From positions 186,001 to 250,000 of the forward strand of contig NW_020167530.1 in assembly GCF_001641265.1 (NCBI RefSeq): a DNA stretch of 64,000 nt. Direction: 5' to 3'. The notes beneath the pieces were generated by a model. The model was given only the letters and a program-made list of their open reading frames with translations, was not told the origin of the DNA and did no database searches. Positions 1-10,387 of the stretch are shown here, piece after piece. This DNA is from Pseudogymnoascus destructans (lineage: Eukaryota > Ascomycota > Leotiomycetes > Thelebolales > Thelebolaceae). The position numbers were made by a program, and so were the translations under genes. The first letter of the stretch is position 1; every line of letters starts with the position of its first letter.

Positions 1-365
1 CGCAGCATCTCAACACCGCGGGTTTTGAGAGCCTTCTGCTGTTTGCGAAGACGCATGCGACGGGCATATGCTTCTTGAGCGCAGAGGTGAGCCTCTCGCT
101 CCTGAGATGCCGCCGCTTCCTCTTCTACCTCAAGACGCTCTTCTTCTTTTCGAAGCTTCTCCCAATCAGTTGGAGAAGGGGTGCAAGCGTTGCATTTGGA
201 ATTGCGACGAGTACATTCACTACAACGATGACTACCAGCAACAACAATACAGAATCGATTGTTGTGAAGACAGCTGGAACATGGCGACATTAGGTTGCCA
301 TTCTTTTCAATACTGTCTGCAAGAAGATGACGTTCTTTGATTTTTATGTGTCTACTAGAAGACAT
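1..365 (-). CDS. antisense Zn2Cys6-like ORF of the chromovirus, copy 1 (partial)
   Basis: The frame starts at ATG 365-363 and stays open to the window edge (121 codons seen), antisense to the retrotransposon. Residues about 33-63 contain six cysteines spaced C-X2-C-X6-C-X8-C-X2-C-X6-C, followed by one more Cys, which matches the fungal Zn(II)2Cys6 binuclear cluster. A Glu/Arg/Lys-rich, probably coiled-coil region follows. The sibling copy at 58659-59225 has the same frame with one TGA where this copy has CGA. An expressed protein is inference: it could be a host-gene fragment captured by the element or a fortuitous frame, but the ordered cysteines and charged helix argue for real coding. Confidence 0.6.
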   Translation of the reverse strand, partial: MSSSRHIKIKERHLLADSIEKNGNLMSPCSSCLHNNRFCIVVAGSHRCSECTRRNSKCNACTPSPTDWEKLRKEEERLEVEEEAAASQEREAHLCAQEAYARRMRLRKQQKALKTRGVEML

Positions 366-474
366 GGTAAGCAGCGCAACCTGCTCGACAATTAAGTGGG
401 CATCACCCTACTTAAGTAAGCAATTCCTTAATCAGCAAGACCTAAGGGACTAGGCCTTTTGGAGGAGGACCTAG

Positions 475-871
475 TGTTACGGCTATAGTAACATGATGTC
501 ATGGTTACAGGGCCAGGGCCTAGTAACGTGACATGTGAGTCACAGTGGGAAGCGGGGTAGGCTGCCATGTGATGGGGCTAATGGATAGTTGCAGAAACTA
601 GTGGATATTGGATAGTTGAGCTATCCACGAACTATCCTGAATATCTAGCTATCCGCCAACTATCCAGATTACCCATGAGGCATGACGCCACTATATAAGT
701 AGATAGTATTTCCTTAGATAGGAGCTTTGTGCTCAACTCAATATAGTATTCTTTACAATACTGTAACGTGTTACTTGGAAAGCCTTTGTGTCTAATCCCC
801 TGCCTCCTCTGTCAAGTCAACCTTACGCAAGAAACCTCTGTGTCTTCTATCGTTTAGAAGTCAGCGTTACA
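475..871 (+). repeat. 3' LTR, chromovirus family 1 (397 bp)
   Basis: It begins TGTTACGG and ends CAGCGTTACA, the same ends as the LTRs at 52455-52853 and 59335-59718. A TATA element (CTATATAAG) lies about 690-698, with the mRNA start expected about 30 bp further on. The 5-bp target duplication cannot be checked because the 5' end lies outside the window. Confidence 0.9.
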
Positions 872-1084
872 TTAGAGTAGCGCTAGGATCGGTTGGTGTT
901 GTAGTGGCTATGGTAGTGGCTTTAGAGGTGGTAAGGGTGTTAGTAGGGGTGCAGCTAGTTCTTCTATTCAAAGGTTAATCGTCGTAACCAACTTTTCGCT
1001 TCGCTCAAGGTTGGAGGAGGATCCGCGCGCACGAGAAATGGAGGGGAAGCGAAGTGCGCGCATGAGAAAAATTGTAGTCCTAAG

Positions 1085-2007
1085 TGTAATGGTGGGTGCA
1101 CCAGATGTGAGAATCTAGCCACCCAAGGAAGGGATGAATTTACTAAGACAACACACTGTCTTAGAAAACAGAGCCAAATGGTTGTAGCTTAGACTATTCC
1201 ACAACGCAGCAATCAGGTGTGTGATGTAGTGAAGTGGTTCAGACAAGTTGCAACAAATGTTGAGTCTGGGAACTCGGGGGTAAGTCAGAGGTTAACACCT
1301 CACTGACTTTTCAGAAACAAGGAGTAACAAGATGAATGCTTGGAAGCTTGGAAAAGACGTGGAAGTATGTGATAGTCGATTTACTGTATTGTCTGCTTGC
1401 CCTTTCTTAAGGAAAGGGCAATCCTATTTATGCTAAAGGAGTGTAGTTCTCTCATTTTCCAAGACTTTCCATGACTTACCAGGCTTGGTAACTGTAGTCG
1501 ACGTAAGAGAATCCCATAGAACCATCTCTTAGGTTCGTAGCCTATAGGAAGTAAAAGGAGGTCCAAGGTCAGAGTACCCCTATAGACAAATTATGTCATA
1601 GACAAATTATGTCATAGACAAATTATGTCATAACTTAACCAATCTTGTGGGTAACTAAAGAGCGATGACATGTAATGAATCATAGAGGTTCGTAGGAGCT
1701 TTTAGAGCTATCGTTCATGCTCCTAGGCCTCTAGTTGGTAGAGATATGTCATGTGGTAGTATGAGTGATGTCATGTAATGAATCATAGAGGGTTGTAGAG
1801 ATATGCTATGTGGTAATATCGGCCCAGTAACTAAGGAGCGATGACGTGTAATGAATCATAGATGGTTGTAGCAATCGTTGGGTAGTATTGCTCTTGTTGT
1901 TGGTGTGATAAGCCAAAATATGTATAGTGACTTGTAGGTTTGAGGAGATTTCCAAGTTTGCTCTTGAGTTTGATAGCAAACTGAGTGCAACGAATGTCAG
2001 TATGACA
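1085..2007 (-). repeat. solo LTR, family A (923 bp), inserted in the Fot-alpha element
   Basis: It reads TGTCATACTG to CCATTACA on the minus strand and is flanked by a perfect 5-bp duplication CTAAG (1080-1084 and 2008-2012). Family identity comes from the copy at 42275-43160, which sits directly upstream of a gag gene as its 5' LTR. It contains three tandem 16-bp units (ATAGACAAATTATGTC) from about 1582. Small ORFs inside this LTR are not genes. Confidence 0.93.
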
Positions 2008-3274
2008 CTAAGTACCTCCCTATACTAAATTGTATGTAAAGGTACATAAAGGTACGAAAAGTGGAGGGTTTAGGGGTAATAGGCCATATTGGTAAGGTAG
2101 GCGTAGGCTCTTCTGTAGGCTGGGTAGTAGGCTGCGAGTATGTACGTAGCTTCGTGAGGGCTGTATTACAGCTTATTGGCCAGATTCCAGCTTTCCGGAA
2201 AGCTGAGAGTATTGTAGACTCCTTAAAAGTCTGTTCCCGGATTTTGGTGAGATCTCTCATAAATGAGGGTAGGTTGTATGTAACGTCCATATTCCATATG
2301 GCATAGAGCACAGCCTCTCGGTGCCAGTGCTTATATGGCTGGAATATTCCCACATCTAATGGCTGTAAAATGTGTGTAAGGTGTGAGGGAAAGGCGAAAA
2401 CGATGATGTTATATTTGTCTGCTGTAATGATGAAATCATCACTCGTATGGCTTATATGAGAATCAAGGAGTAGAACCCTGGGATTCCCATTTGCATATGG
2501 AGCTGTATGCACTGCAAAGTGCTCTAGCCACCGTAAGGCAAGCTGGCTATTCAAATAGCCAGTATCAGAGAGTAATATCAGTTCTTTGCCTTTAAGATTT
2601 TCTGGGTACCAAGAATCCATATGGATTTTACCCGGTACAATAAGTACAGGTGGAATTACTCTTCCTGTTGCAGATACTGTCTCCATAACTGTAATAGACG
2701 TACGATTCTCAGGGCTTGGAGTATAGAGTTCTTTTACTGCCTGTGGTACCATAACTCTCTCACCTCCAGGAATTCCAATCCTAAATCCCGTTTCATCCAT
2801 ATTCCAAATTGACTCAGGTAATATATTGTGATCCCATATAAATTGGAAGTATTTTTCAAACCATTCAATAATCTTAGATTCGTCTTGGGCTTTCGTACGC
2901 TGCTGTGCAATAGGCTTTGTAGTGATAAAATGGAATTCCGGAAGCTGATTCTGAATATATTTAGTAAGCCAGCTCTGTGACGGTGGAGGTAATGGGCTCC
3001 GGAGCTGGCAGACTGCAGTAAATAGCATATTCCTATTGGCTCCAAGCCCTAGGTAATATTGCTCAAGGATCCATTTCTTAAGGGCCTCTGCCTGAGCAGT
3101 AGAGAGTACCCTATTCTGCTCCCCTTTACGTTGCTGTGGGTTCTGAATACGGCGCTTGATGCTTCCTCGTAGAGTTGATTCTGGGACCTTGAAAATACGA
3201 CTAGCAACACGCCTCGACTCAGAAGGATTTTCTGCGAGCCACTCACGGGCATTTGATATAGGAGTCCCTTCCAT
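1997..3274 (-). CDS. Fot/pogo-like DDE transposase, C-terminus cut by solo LTR
   Basis: Transposase expected to cut and paste this element. The 425-residue frame shows an N-terminal helix-turn-helix region (about residues 8-110, Psq/CENP-B-type DNA binding) followed by a DDE_1 catalytic domain. The acidic triad is visible: D160 in NMDETGF, D271 in LLLDSH and D307 in LQPLDVG, giving a DD35D spacing typical of pogo/Fot. The start ATG lies shortly after the 3' terminal repeat. The reading frame enters the nested family-A LTR at 2007 and ends after a few foreign residues, so the native C-terminus is lost. The core looks undamaged, but function is doubtful. Confidence 0.88.
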   Translation of the reverse strand: MEGTPISNAREWLAENPSESRRVASRIFKVPESTLRGSIKRRIQNPQQRKGEQNRVLSTAQAEALKKWILEQYYLGLGANRNMLFTAVCQLRSPLPPPSQSWLTKYIQNQLPEFHFITTKPIAQQRTKAQDESKIIEWFEKYFQFIWDHNILPESIWNMDETGFRIGIPGGERVMVPQAVKELYTPSPENRTSITVMETVSATGRVIPPVLIVPGKIHMDSWYPENLKGKELILLSDTGYLNSQLALRWLEHFAVHTAPYANGNPRVLLLDSHISHTSDDFIITADKYNIIVFAFPSHLTHILQPLDVGIFQPYKHWHREAVLYAIWNMDVTYNLPSFMRDLTKIREQTFKESTILSAFRKAGIWPISCNTALTKLRTYSQPTTQPTEEPTPTLPIWPITPKPSTFRTFMYLYIQFSIGRYLVSY

Positions 3275-3512
3275 TAAATGAATTACATCAGGTTACAATA
3301 TAAATTACTATGTACAGCTATGGAAATGGTTTTGTTGAAGAGTAGCGGTGATCAGACGCACGTTTCTCGTGCGCGTACTTCGCTTCCCCTCCATTTCTCG
3401 TGCGCGCGGATCGCTTCCTCCAACCTTGAGCGAAGCGAAAAGTTGGTTACGACGATTAGTATACACTAACCAATCAAACAAAACAAAAGGAAAGGAAAGG
3501 AATTGAACTTAC

Positions 3513-3564
3513 CGGTGGCTTTGAGGCCAGAAGCCTCGGTGGTAGCAGGGTTGGCGGTGGTCAT
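3513..3564 (-). pseudogene. orphan first exon of a disrupted host gene
   Basis: ATG at 3564-3562 opens 17 clean codons (starting MTTANPATTEASG) followed by a consensus donor GTAAGT read on the minus strand at 3512-3507. Upstream on the minus strand is a clean, CT-rich leader and a GTCACGTGAC palindrome. The expected intron is interrupted after about 50 bp by the Fot-alpha element (978-3456), and only about 100 bp of host-like sequence follows before a retrotransposon. I do not recognise the protein from 17 residues. It is most likely the 5' end of a gene inactivated or displaced by transposons. Confidence 0.45.
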
Positions 3565-4219
3565 TGTCGCGTTGTTGAAGAAGGAAGGGTGGGTTTGGAG
3601 GTACTGGGTTTACGGGTCGTGGTCACGTGACTAACGCCCAATCACATGCTTACGTGGCTTCACGGCAGGCTTATTACAAACCGGCGCCTACGGCGCTGCT
3701 TAGAATCGAAAACCACGATTAAGGCCCAATATCCATAGTATAGTACAGTATCCAAGAGCAGTGAGAGACTTTTCCCTTTAGAGAATATTTACCCTTCTTT
3801 CTCCCAAGGTCCGGCTTTGTTCCTTCCACCTTCCTTTTCCCTATATACTCTCTTTTATATTTCCCTGTGTGCTTGCATGTGCCAAATCTCAATTTCACAG
3901 TAGTGGTGCCACCTTGGGGATGACTCAAGGCGGTTCCTGGTGTACCTGTCAATTATAAAGGTAGGACATCGAGGCACCAGATTTCAAGAGACGGCCGGCG
4001 ACAGCCCTTCTGCCGTTACAGTCCTCTCTTCAAGAGCAATTGATATTAGCAGACTTCAAATTGTATTCAGCTTTTGGCCCATTGCCAAATATCGGGTCTC
4101 TGTTTTGTCGGGTTTGTTAGCTTCTTCCAGCCTGGGATGTTTTATACTGACTGTATGTTGGAGAAGGTACCAGGATCAGCTCCCCAGATATAGACTGGGA
4201 GAGCGGCCTAGTACCAAAA
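3565..4219. promoter_or_regulatory. divergent promoter region between orphan exon and AT-hook gene
   Basis: No gene is visible here. It contains GTCACGTGAC (3621-3630), a 10-bp palindrome around an E-box CACGTG that basic helix-loop-helix factors bind, and CT-rich stretches at 3760-3860 typical of fungal promoters and leaders. It lies between the minus-strand ATG at 3564 and the plus-strand ATG at 4220, so it may serve both. Confidence 0.4.
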
Positions 4220-6064
4220 ATGGCGTCGAACAGATGGTACTATGGGCTAGTGGAAGATACACCGGAAAATGAGATATCCACAGAGAATATCCTCGAATCC
4301 CCGAGGATAAGGAAGCCACCGGGCGGGATCTCCGCTGATACACTGGTTCAAAAGAGCGAGCCCAATCGACCTGAGCGTGGCCGGAGACGTCTTGAGCAGC
4401 TTGTGAAGGGAAAGAATGGCCCCCAGGCTGGTATTGAAAGTACCACGGCAGAGAGCCTAAGGGACGCACGCTCCATGGGAAATAACAGTTCTGATTTCCA
4501 CCCAGGCACGCCAATGATAGAGGGGGTTTCTGACAGCGAGCGGCTGCAAGAGGTCGAATCGGTGATTGTGGTTGAAAGAACACCAAAGCGGGCCAAAACA
4601 AAGAGCAGATCCAATGAAGCAGAGAATCTAGCCATGGAACTTGGTTTTAATGCCCCTGGAGTCATCGAACCTGAAAGGTCTAATGGCCACGTTGTAACGG
4701 GAAGGGAGGCCCCTGTAGAAGATGTCAGTTTTGCCGACACCCCTTCTCCCGGCTTCAAACAAGCAAACCTCAGATCTACTCGGAGTTCAACTCGGCGGCC
4801 AAATAAGGCTTCTTGCCACCAGTCTCCTACAGGAACTGTAACTGACGGCCTTATAAACACCTCCGACGCCTTCAGTGCCCGGCCCCAGGAGGGTTCTGGG
4901 TGTGTCGCCGTGGTCAACGGTGCGTCGAGTACTACTGCTGCGTATTCAGGCATATCCACGAAGACTTTCAATGAAGAACTCACCCAGAACAATTCGACAG
5001 CGTCTATACTACAAAGGCCTGGACGGACATCACCCTCTACCGGCTTCCATGGCAAAAGCAGTCTTGATGATTCACAATCCACTTCACTTCTTTTAGATCA
5101 AACTCTACAGCGGCGGCTTCGATCCTCCTTTCATCAAACAATTCCTCAACGTCAGCTTCAATCTTCCTTTGGTCAGTTTACAGATAGATTGAAAGACAAG
5201 TCTAGTATACTCCAGGCGCAAGACTCCTCCGCAACTCTTCTATCAACGCCTGCTTTCAGCAGCACCACCCCACTCGATTCATCACATAACACATCCCATC
5301 TATCTGACTATAAGTCTATTGCAACCTCCCAAGTCAACACATCTACAACTATTCAACAAGATCAACGAACTCACAACCTGTTGATCACAGACACCGAATA
5401 TATGGCCGAAGCTGGTACTCGGCAAAGCAGCGCCGTAGAGCTGGATAGTGACAATAGTTCGGTGCTCTCAGATCTCGACTCGATCGACTTCACTGAAGAA
5501 GAAGCCGCCTTGCTTTTGAATTCACATCAGCCAGAACTGGCTGCAGAGCAGGAGCCAAATACCCAACCAGCCAAGTCTCGGCCGGCACGCCAGAAGAAGC
5601 AAACGCCAAAGAGGCCTTGTGGAAGACCTCCGAAAGAGAAGAATGAATTGCAAAAAGCGGCGGCCCATGCGAAAGCTGTCACAAAAAAGCCACCCGCGAA
5701 ACCCAGGCCACCAAAGGGGGCCAGTCGAGCATCTGGAAGGAAGAAAAAAGTAGACGAAGATGATGAGAAAGATGATTTCCAGCCAGAAAAGGACTTTGGA
5801 TCCGCTATATCGGAGTCGGGAGTGGTAAGTAACAATTAGACGCCCGGGACACCAGGCTCTGGCTGATACGGGAAATAGGGCCTTCGAGACAGGTCGAAGC
5901 TCAAGGCACCAGTTACGTATGAGGACCGGGTTGATGCAACTACGGACTTGATGCAAAGACCAGGTGCCAGGACTGGATTGAAAATGGTTGTCTCTACGAA
6001 GAAGTCTGGGAAAACTCGTGGTACGTTGTCTTCCCCTTATTTTTGCGATTTCTCATCGTTATAA
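4220..6064 (+). CDS. AT-hook-like, low-complexity nuclear protein (hypothetical)
   Basis: The frame starts at ATG 4220 in good context (AAAATGGCG) and gives a first exon to 5824 (535 codons), ending at GTAAGT. An intron 5825-5878 ends in ATAG, and exon 2 (5879-6020) continues the frame. The 3' end is uncertain: without further splicing the stop is TAA 6062-6064; a possible intron 6021-6089 would extend it. The protein is Ser/Thr/Gln-rich and disordered. Near residue 465 it has a KRPCGRPPK AT-hook-like core, with more Lys/Arg/Pro-rich stretches after it and a Glu/Asp-rich patch near residue 430. That suggests a DNA- or chromatin-associated nuclear protein, which is inference; no enzymatic domain is seen. 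Its neighbours are ordinary single-copy genes. Confidence 0.7.
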
Positions 6065-6876
6065 ACCGAGTCGGTCCTTGTTCTCGCAGTTAGTTACGTC
6101 TTGCATCAAGTTGGTATATGTACAGGCTTGCATCTACATTGCGCCCAGATGCTGCCTGTATTGAGTGGCATCGGGATAAGAATGAAGCAAGTGCGAAGTT
6201 CTACTCTCGATGCCACTTGGGTAAAAGTCTCATATGCCTCAAGAACTTGGTTACTTTTAGGACTAGATTGGGGTGTCGTATTGTCCAATTCGAGTAACCT
6301 GCAGGGTGGCACGGGCCGCCTCAACGGGTTGATAAACCGGCAGAACGGCAAGCGGACTGCCCAAGCGGGATGCGGTGTACCCCATACCTGCCTTTATCCC
6401 AGAGCCTCACACACGGACGGAGCGTATCACACCCCCACCTTCTCGTCCATTTCTCGTGCATCCCACCTTCCCACCACAATTTTGTTCGCCATCTCTCTTT
6501 TTCCTTCTTCTCTTCTTCCTCCATATCTTCATATCTTCCTGCTTTTTCACCAGTTTGAACACATTCCATCCTCCCCTTCCCATTCCCTCCTATCTTTCAT
6601 AGATTGTGGTTCATGTCTGTACCACTGTATACATGTAATGCCCATTCACCTTCTCCCATTTGAACCTCTCCAACTCTTTTGCCATATGGTGGTTGGCATC
6701 TTGCATTGGAGGTCATAACCAATCTAAAATCGTACTGGTCTTGACAAATATCTTTGAACCTTGACTTTCCTTGCACCTCCTCAAATATCTGGCGTTTGCC
6801 TATTCTTATTAATTTTTCATGATCTGTCATCTCTATTTCCTCATCTCTCGGTTCTGCGTTGGTGTAAGATCCTTCA
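6065..6876. other. intergenic region
   Basis: A CT-rich stretch (about 6460-6600) precedes the start of the next gene at 6877, as expected of a fungal promoter. Frames open here are made of low-complexity pyrimidine runs and I do not regard them as genes. Possible extra 3' exons of the AT-hook gene could lie at 6090-6165. Confidence 0.5.
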
Positions 6877-9800
6877 ATGATGTCTTACTTTGAGGACGAC
6901 GAGGAGTTTGCACGGCAGCTACAAAAAGAGATGAATAATAACCCGAGACGCACAGCTACAAGGGCTTCCGCAACCCCATCCAACGTTCGGGCTCCTTCGC
7001 GAAAGAAGGCTACTCCATCAACACCTCGTACCCCAGGAGTGTCAAAGAAACCCCCTCCAAGCAGCTCCAAGTACGCCGAACCAAAACCCTCACCGCATGA
7101 CTCTGGATTCAGTGAGGTTGCTTCTACAGATGACGAACAAGTTCTGAGCGACTTCACCCCTCCCTCAAGCTCGTCGTCTGATTCACCACAAGAATCTTCT
7201 GTCGTATCACCGTCTTCGACCGAAGAAGACGCCAAGGAGGACATCGTCGAACCTTCTTCTCCTGAGGTTAGTATATATATCATCCTTGACTCCACTTGAG
7301 GCTCTATATATTCTAGCTTGTTTATTTCTGTGACATTTAATATTTATTTTTATTTTAGGTCGCTTTCATGAGAGAGAGAAAAGCTCACGGTTACTTTGTT
7401 ACCAATATTACCGTAAAGGATGCAGACGCCAGGACTTACCCTCCAATTGGCCCTGAACTGCTTGAACTGGCCCGGAAGGCATGGTCTAACGGTCATATTG
7501 CAAAAAGATGGAATCCTGAAGTCGCCCGATTTGTAGACGGAATATGGATGGCTCCGGATATGTGTGATAGGTATGTCTCCTGCGCCTCTCTTATACCCGT
7601 TTTCTGACGTTATATAGCTGCCGGGCTGTTAAACGCGATAATTGCGATAGAGCATTTCCCTGCTCATCTTGCACCAAGAAGGGCAGACATTGCAATCTAA
7701 GAACCGTGATGATGAGAACGGCGTGCAACAAAAATCCGGAATATAATGGGGATATAACCCCGCTGCATTTAAATGCACCCATAGTTTCTCAAAGCGGCGA
7801 TGAAACTTGGAATTCAGTGAAACAGGCGTCTCCTACGATTCGCCCCCAGAAACGAAAGAGGGGAGATGCAAGTAAGGACACTGCAAAGAGCAAGGGCCGA
7901 CGTGCAGTTACTACAACTCGTGACAAACGATTGAGCAATGGGACGGGCCGTTCCGGTGAAATCCCCCAGCACTTTAAGGCACCCCACATTGTTCAGGACG
8001 GCGATGCAACATGGAATTTAACGGAGCAGGCGGGTCCTACAAGCAACTCTTGGAAACAAAAGCGCAAATATGCTGGCGCTTCTGGTAATGTGTCGGCTAA
8101 GAAGCAACACAGATCACCTGAATCGGGATATTCCAGTAGCGAAGAGAAATACGTTGAAGATCCCGCCAAGCCTGGACAAGCCCTGGTTCGTTCTAAAAAA
8201 GGCCCAAAGGCGTCTGGCAAATACATCCCTTACCATCAATCAAAACAGGAGAACTTACCCGCCCCATATGGCCAGCCGCCCGTGTGGGCATCGAAGCGAC
8301 AACAACTCTGTGAAACTTTGCCATATTACAGAGCATATATGTCCGGGGGATATCTGCACGATGGCCTCGTCCGTGCAATTTTAATTGACAAGGAAGTCAG
8401 AGAACGCGATGTTTTCGATGAAGAAGTTGTCATAACTCGATGGTAAGTTGTCTATTGCAATTCTTATTTGATACCAAGAAACTGATTTATATAGTGGTGG
8501 AGGACGTAAGCTGGATGAGGCAACTAACAAGATGGTTCAAACAACAGACCAGGAGAGAAGTGCGTATGGTCTTGGGTTCGAACGGGCTAGGGATATGCGT
8601 AGTCCTGTCGTAGTCATTGCTGGCAAGTCCCAGACTCCTCGTAGTAACTGGTATGAAGATTGACTAACCATTATTTAGGTCAGGGAAACTCCAGAAGTCC
8701 CTCGAAGCTTCCACACTATTACAATATCCTCGATTGGTTCCATGTTACTGACGTATGGGTGGAGAAGGTAGAGGGATTCAAGACATGGTGCGTGAGAATC
8801 GAGAAAATTCGCCTCGACGAGAAGTCTTGGTGGGCCAAGGCTGGCAGTGCTCTACCGAGTCCATACTGCGACCTGGATTCCATCAAAGCAGCTTCGGGGA
8901 AATGCTGTTATTGTAAAGACATCAGCAAGGTTATATTTGAACAAGGATGGACTTGCTTGAAGGCATCGTGTGACAAGTTCTTTATTTTCGATTCGCCTAT
9001 TGACGATCGGAAACTCATCTATACAGAGACGTTTCTGAAGGAGCGTACCGCTTATACTGGGAATACACCAGGGCTATTGGCGCCTCCTCTCATGACCGAA
9101 GCCGATATGATCATCACTGGGAAACGTGGGACCGAATTCGCCTTCAAACAAGGTATCGTATGCCCGCTGTGTAACGGCTGCAGCCGTCGGAAGCAATGGT
9201 CAAAATGGAATTGTGAGACGGTGGGTTGTGGCTTTACTCACTCGTTGCCTTTCCAAATAATGAGTGTTCACGACACAATGTCGGATATTGCACGGAATCA
9301 CCGGCAACAGAACTACGAACCCAAATTTGGAATTAAGTTTGAGGCAAAGACACTGGGCGCATATAACGTCTTTGAGTACGGTGTTCCAGGTCCAGAAGGG
9401 AAACCCGTAGGCGTTCTCCGGCTTTTCAAGTCGAACGATGCCATTAATCTCAATCCTGACGGCCCCAACGACCTCTTCCGATTGATGCAAGAGAGTGAGT
9501 TCGATCTCCAGAGGCGGCCTGTACGGCAACCGAATTCAAGTGGAGAGGTTCTCACCAATCACTTCGCAACCAACTGGGGCGCACCGTATAAATTTATCGT
9601 CGCACAGTCATCCAGAGGATTCAGTGAAGCCCCAACAGTAATTATCAAGGCTTTGAAAAGATTGACGTGGGCTGGTGAACAGACTCTTACTGACGTTGGA
9701 GAGCCCTTCCACCCATTCAATGAGCTCCTTTCGATTGGGTATTTTCAAGACTGCAGCATTGGATACCACGATGATGGCGAGTCGACACTAGGCCCAACAG

Positions 9801-10387
9801 TAGCCACACTCTCACTCGGTGCCTCAGCCACCATGTCTCTTCGCCCCAAAGCAAAAGCAGCGGTGGGAATTACTTCAAAGAATGCCAAGGGTACTAAAGC
9901 TCCTGTTATTCGCGTGACTCTTGAGCATGGTGACATGGTCATAATGCACGGGTCTGGAGTTCAGCAGTACTACGAGCATGAGGTTGTACCACATGGGACT
10001 CTTCGGTTTGCGTTAACCAGCCGTTATATCCAACCTGCAGAACTTGAAAGCGATACCGTCAGAGAGGAAGCTAGGATCAAGGGCGCGTTACCTAAAGGTC
10101 ATGAGCAGTACAAGTATGATGGAGACGAGAACGCTATCTTCTCACCAGAAGAAGTGAAGAAGGCCGAGAAGGATGCGAGGCTAAATGCGTTGATGCGCTC
10201 AGTAAACGATGCTGCGGCAATACGCAAGGCTATCGAGTCTCAAGGCGACGATGATGAGCGTTGTCAGATGCAAGACATTATGGGTCAATTTGAAAATGGA
10301 ACCCTCGCCCGTAGGTTGGTTGTCGAGCGGATGTGCTCAAAGGAGAGCGGGGAGGAAGTCGATGTGCCAATGCCCGGTGCCACCTAA
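6877..10387 (+). CDS. Zn2Cys6 cluster + zinc-ribbon + AlkB-type 2OG-Fe(II) dioxygenase
   Basis: Five exons (6877-7266, 7359-7570, 7618-8442, 8495-8622, 8679-10387) join in frame to 1087 residues. The N-terminus is acidic and disordered. Residues 199-226 form a fungal zinc-cluster-like motif C-X2-C-X7-C-X5-C-X2-C-X6-C, assembled across the second intron. A basic linker with an internal duplication follows. Exon 5 has two CXXC...C-type zinc-ribbon/GRF-like segments, then an AlkB-like fold: H882-x-D884 and H952 as iron ligands, and R961/R967 in an RxxxxxR motif binding 2-oxoglutarate. AlkB enzymes oxidatively demethylate nucleic-acid bases, so a nuclear DNA/RNA demethylase targeted by zinc modules is the inference. 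The last intron appears to be GC-AG (8623-8678). No damage is seen. Confidence 0.85.

Larger units (their letters stand above)
1..871 (+). mobile_element. 3' end of a chromodomain Ty3/Gypsy retrotransposon (copy 1, cut by window edge)
   Basis: Positions 1-871 are nearly identical to 58861-59718, the 3' internal region plus 3' LTR of the full element at 52455-59718. The internal part (1-474) carries the antisense zinc-cluster reading frame described separately; the LTR is 475-871. The element continues to the left of the window, so whether the copy is complete cannot be told here. The few differences from the other copy are mostly transitions. Confidence 0.9.
978..3456 (-). mobile_element. Fot/pogo-like DNA transposon (family alpha), with nested solo LTR
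   Basis: Long terminal inverted repeats of roughly 90 bp, starting ATCGTCGTAACC, run inward from 978 and outward to 3456 and are flanked by the TA dinucleotides at 976-977 and 3457-3458. TA target duplications are the hallmark of the Tc1/mariner superfamily. Removing the nested LTR (1085-2007) and its 5-bp duplication leaves about 1.55 kb, near the usual Fot size. The host sequence it landed in appears to be the first intron of the gene whose first exon is at 3513-3564. Confidence 0.9.

Noticed and set aside
1381..1566. 61-residue minus-strand frame, repeated at 14270-14455
   Set aside because: It lies wholly inside family-A LTRs and is repeated because the LTR is repeated; no coding signature.
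6101..6718. 205-codon plus-strand frame after the AT-hook gene
   Set aside because: No ATG at its beginning, and the second half is a low-complexity pyrimidine tract of a promoter; at most its first part could be a 3' exon.
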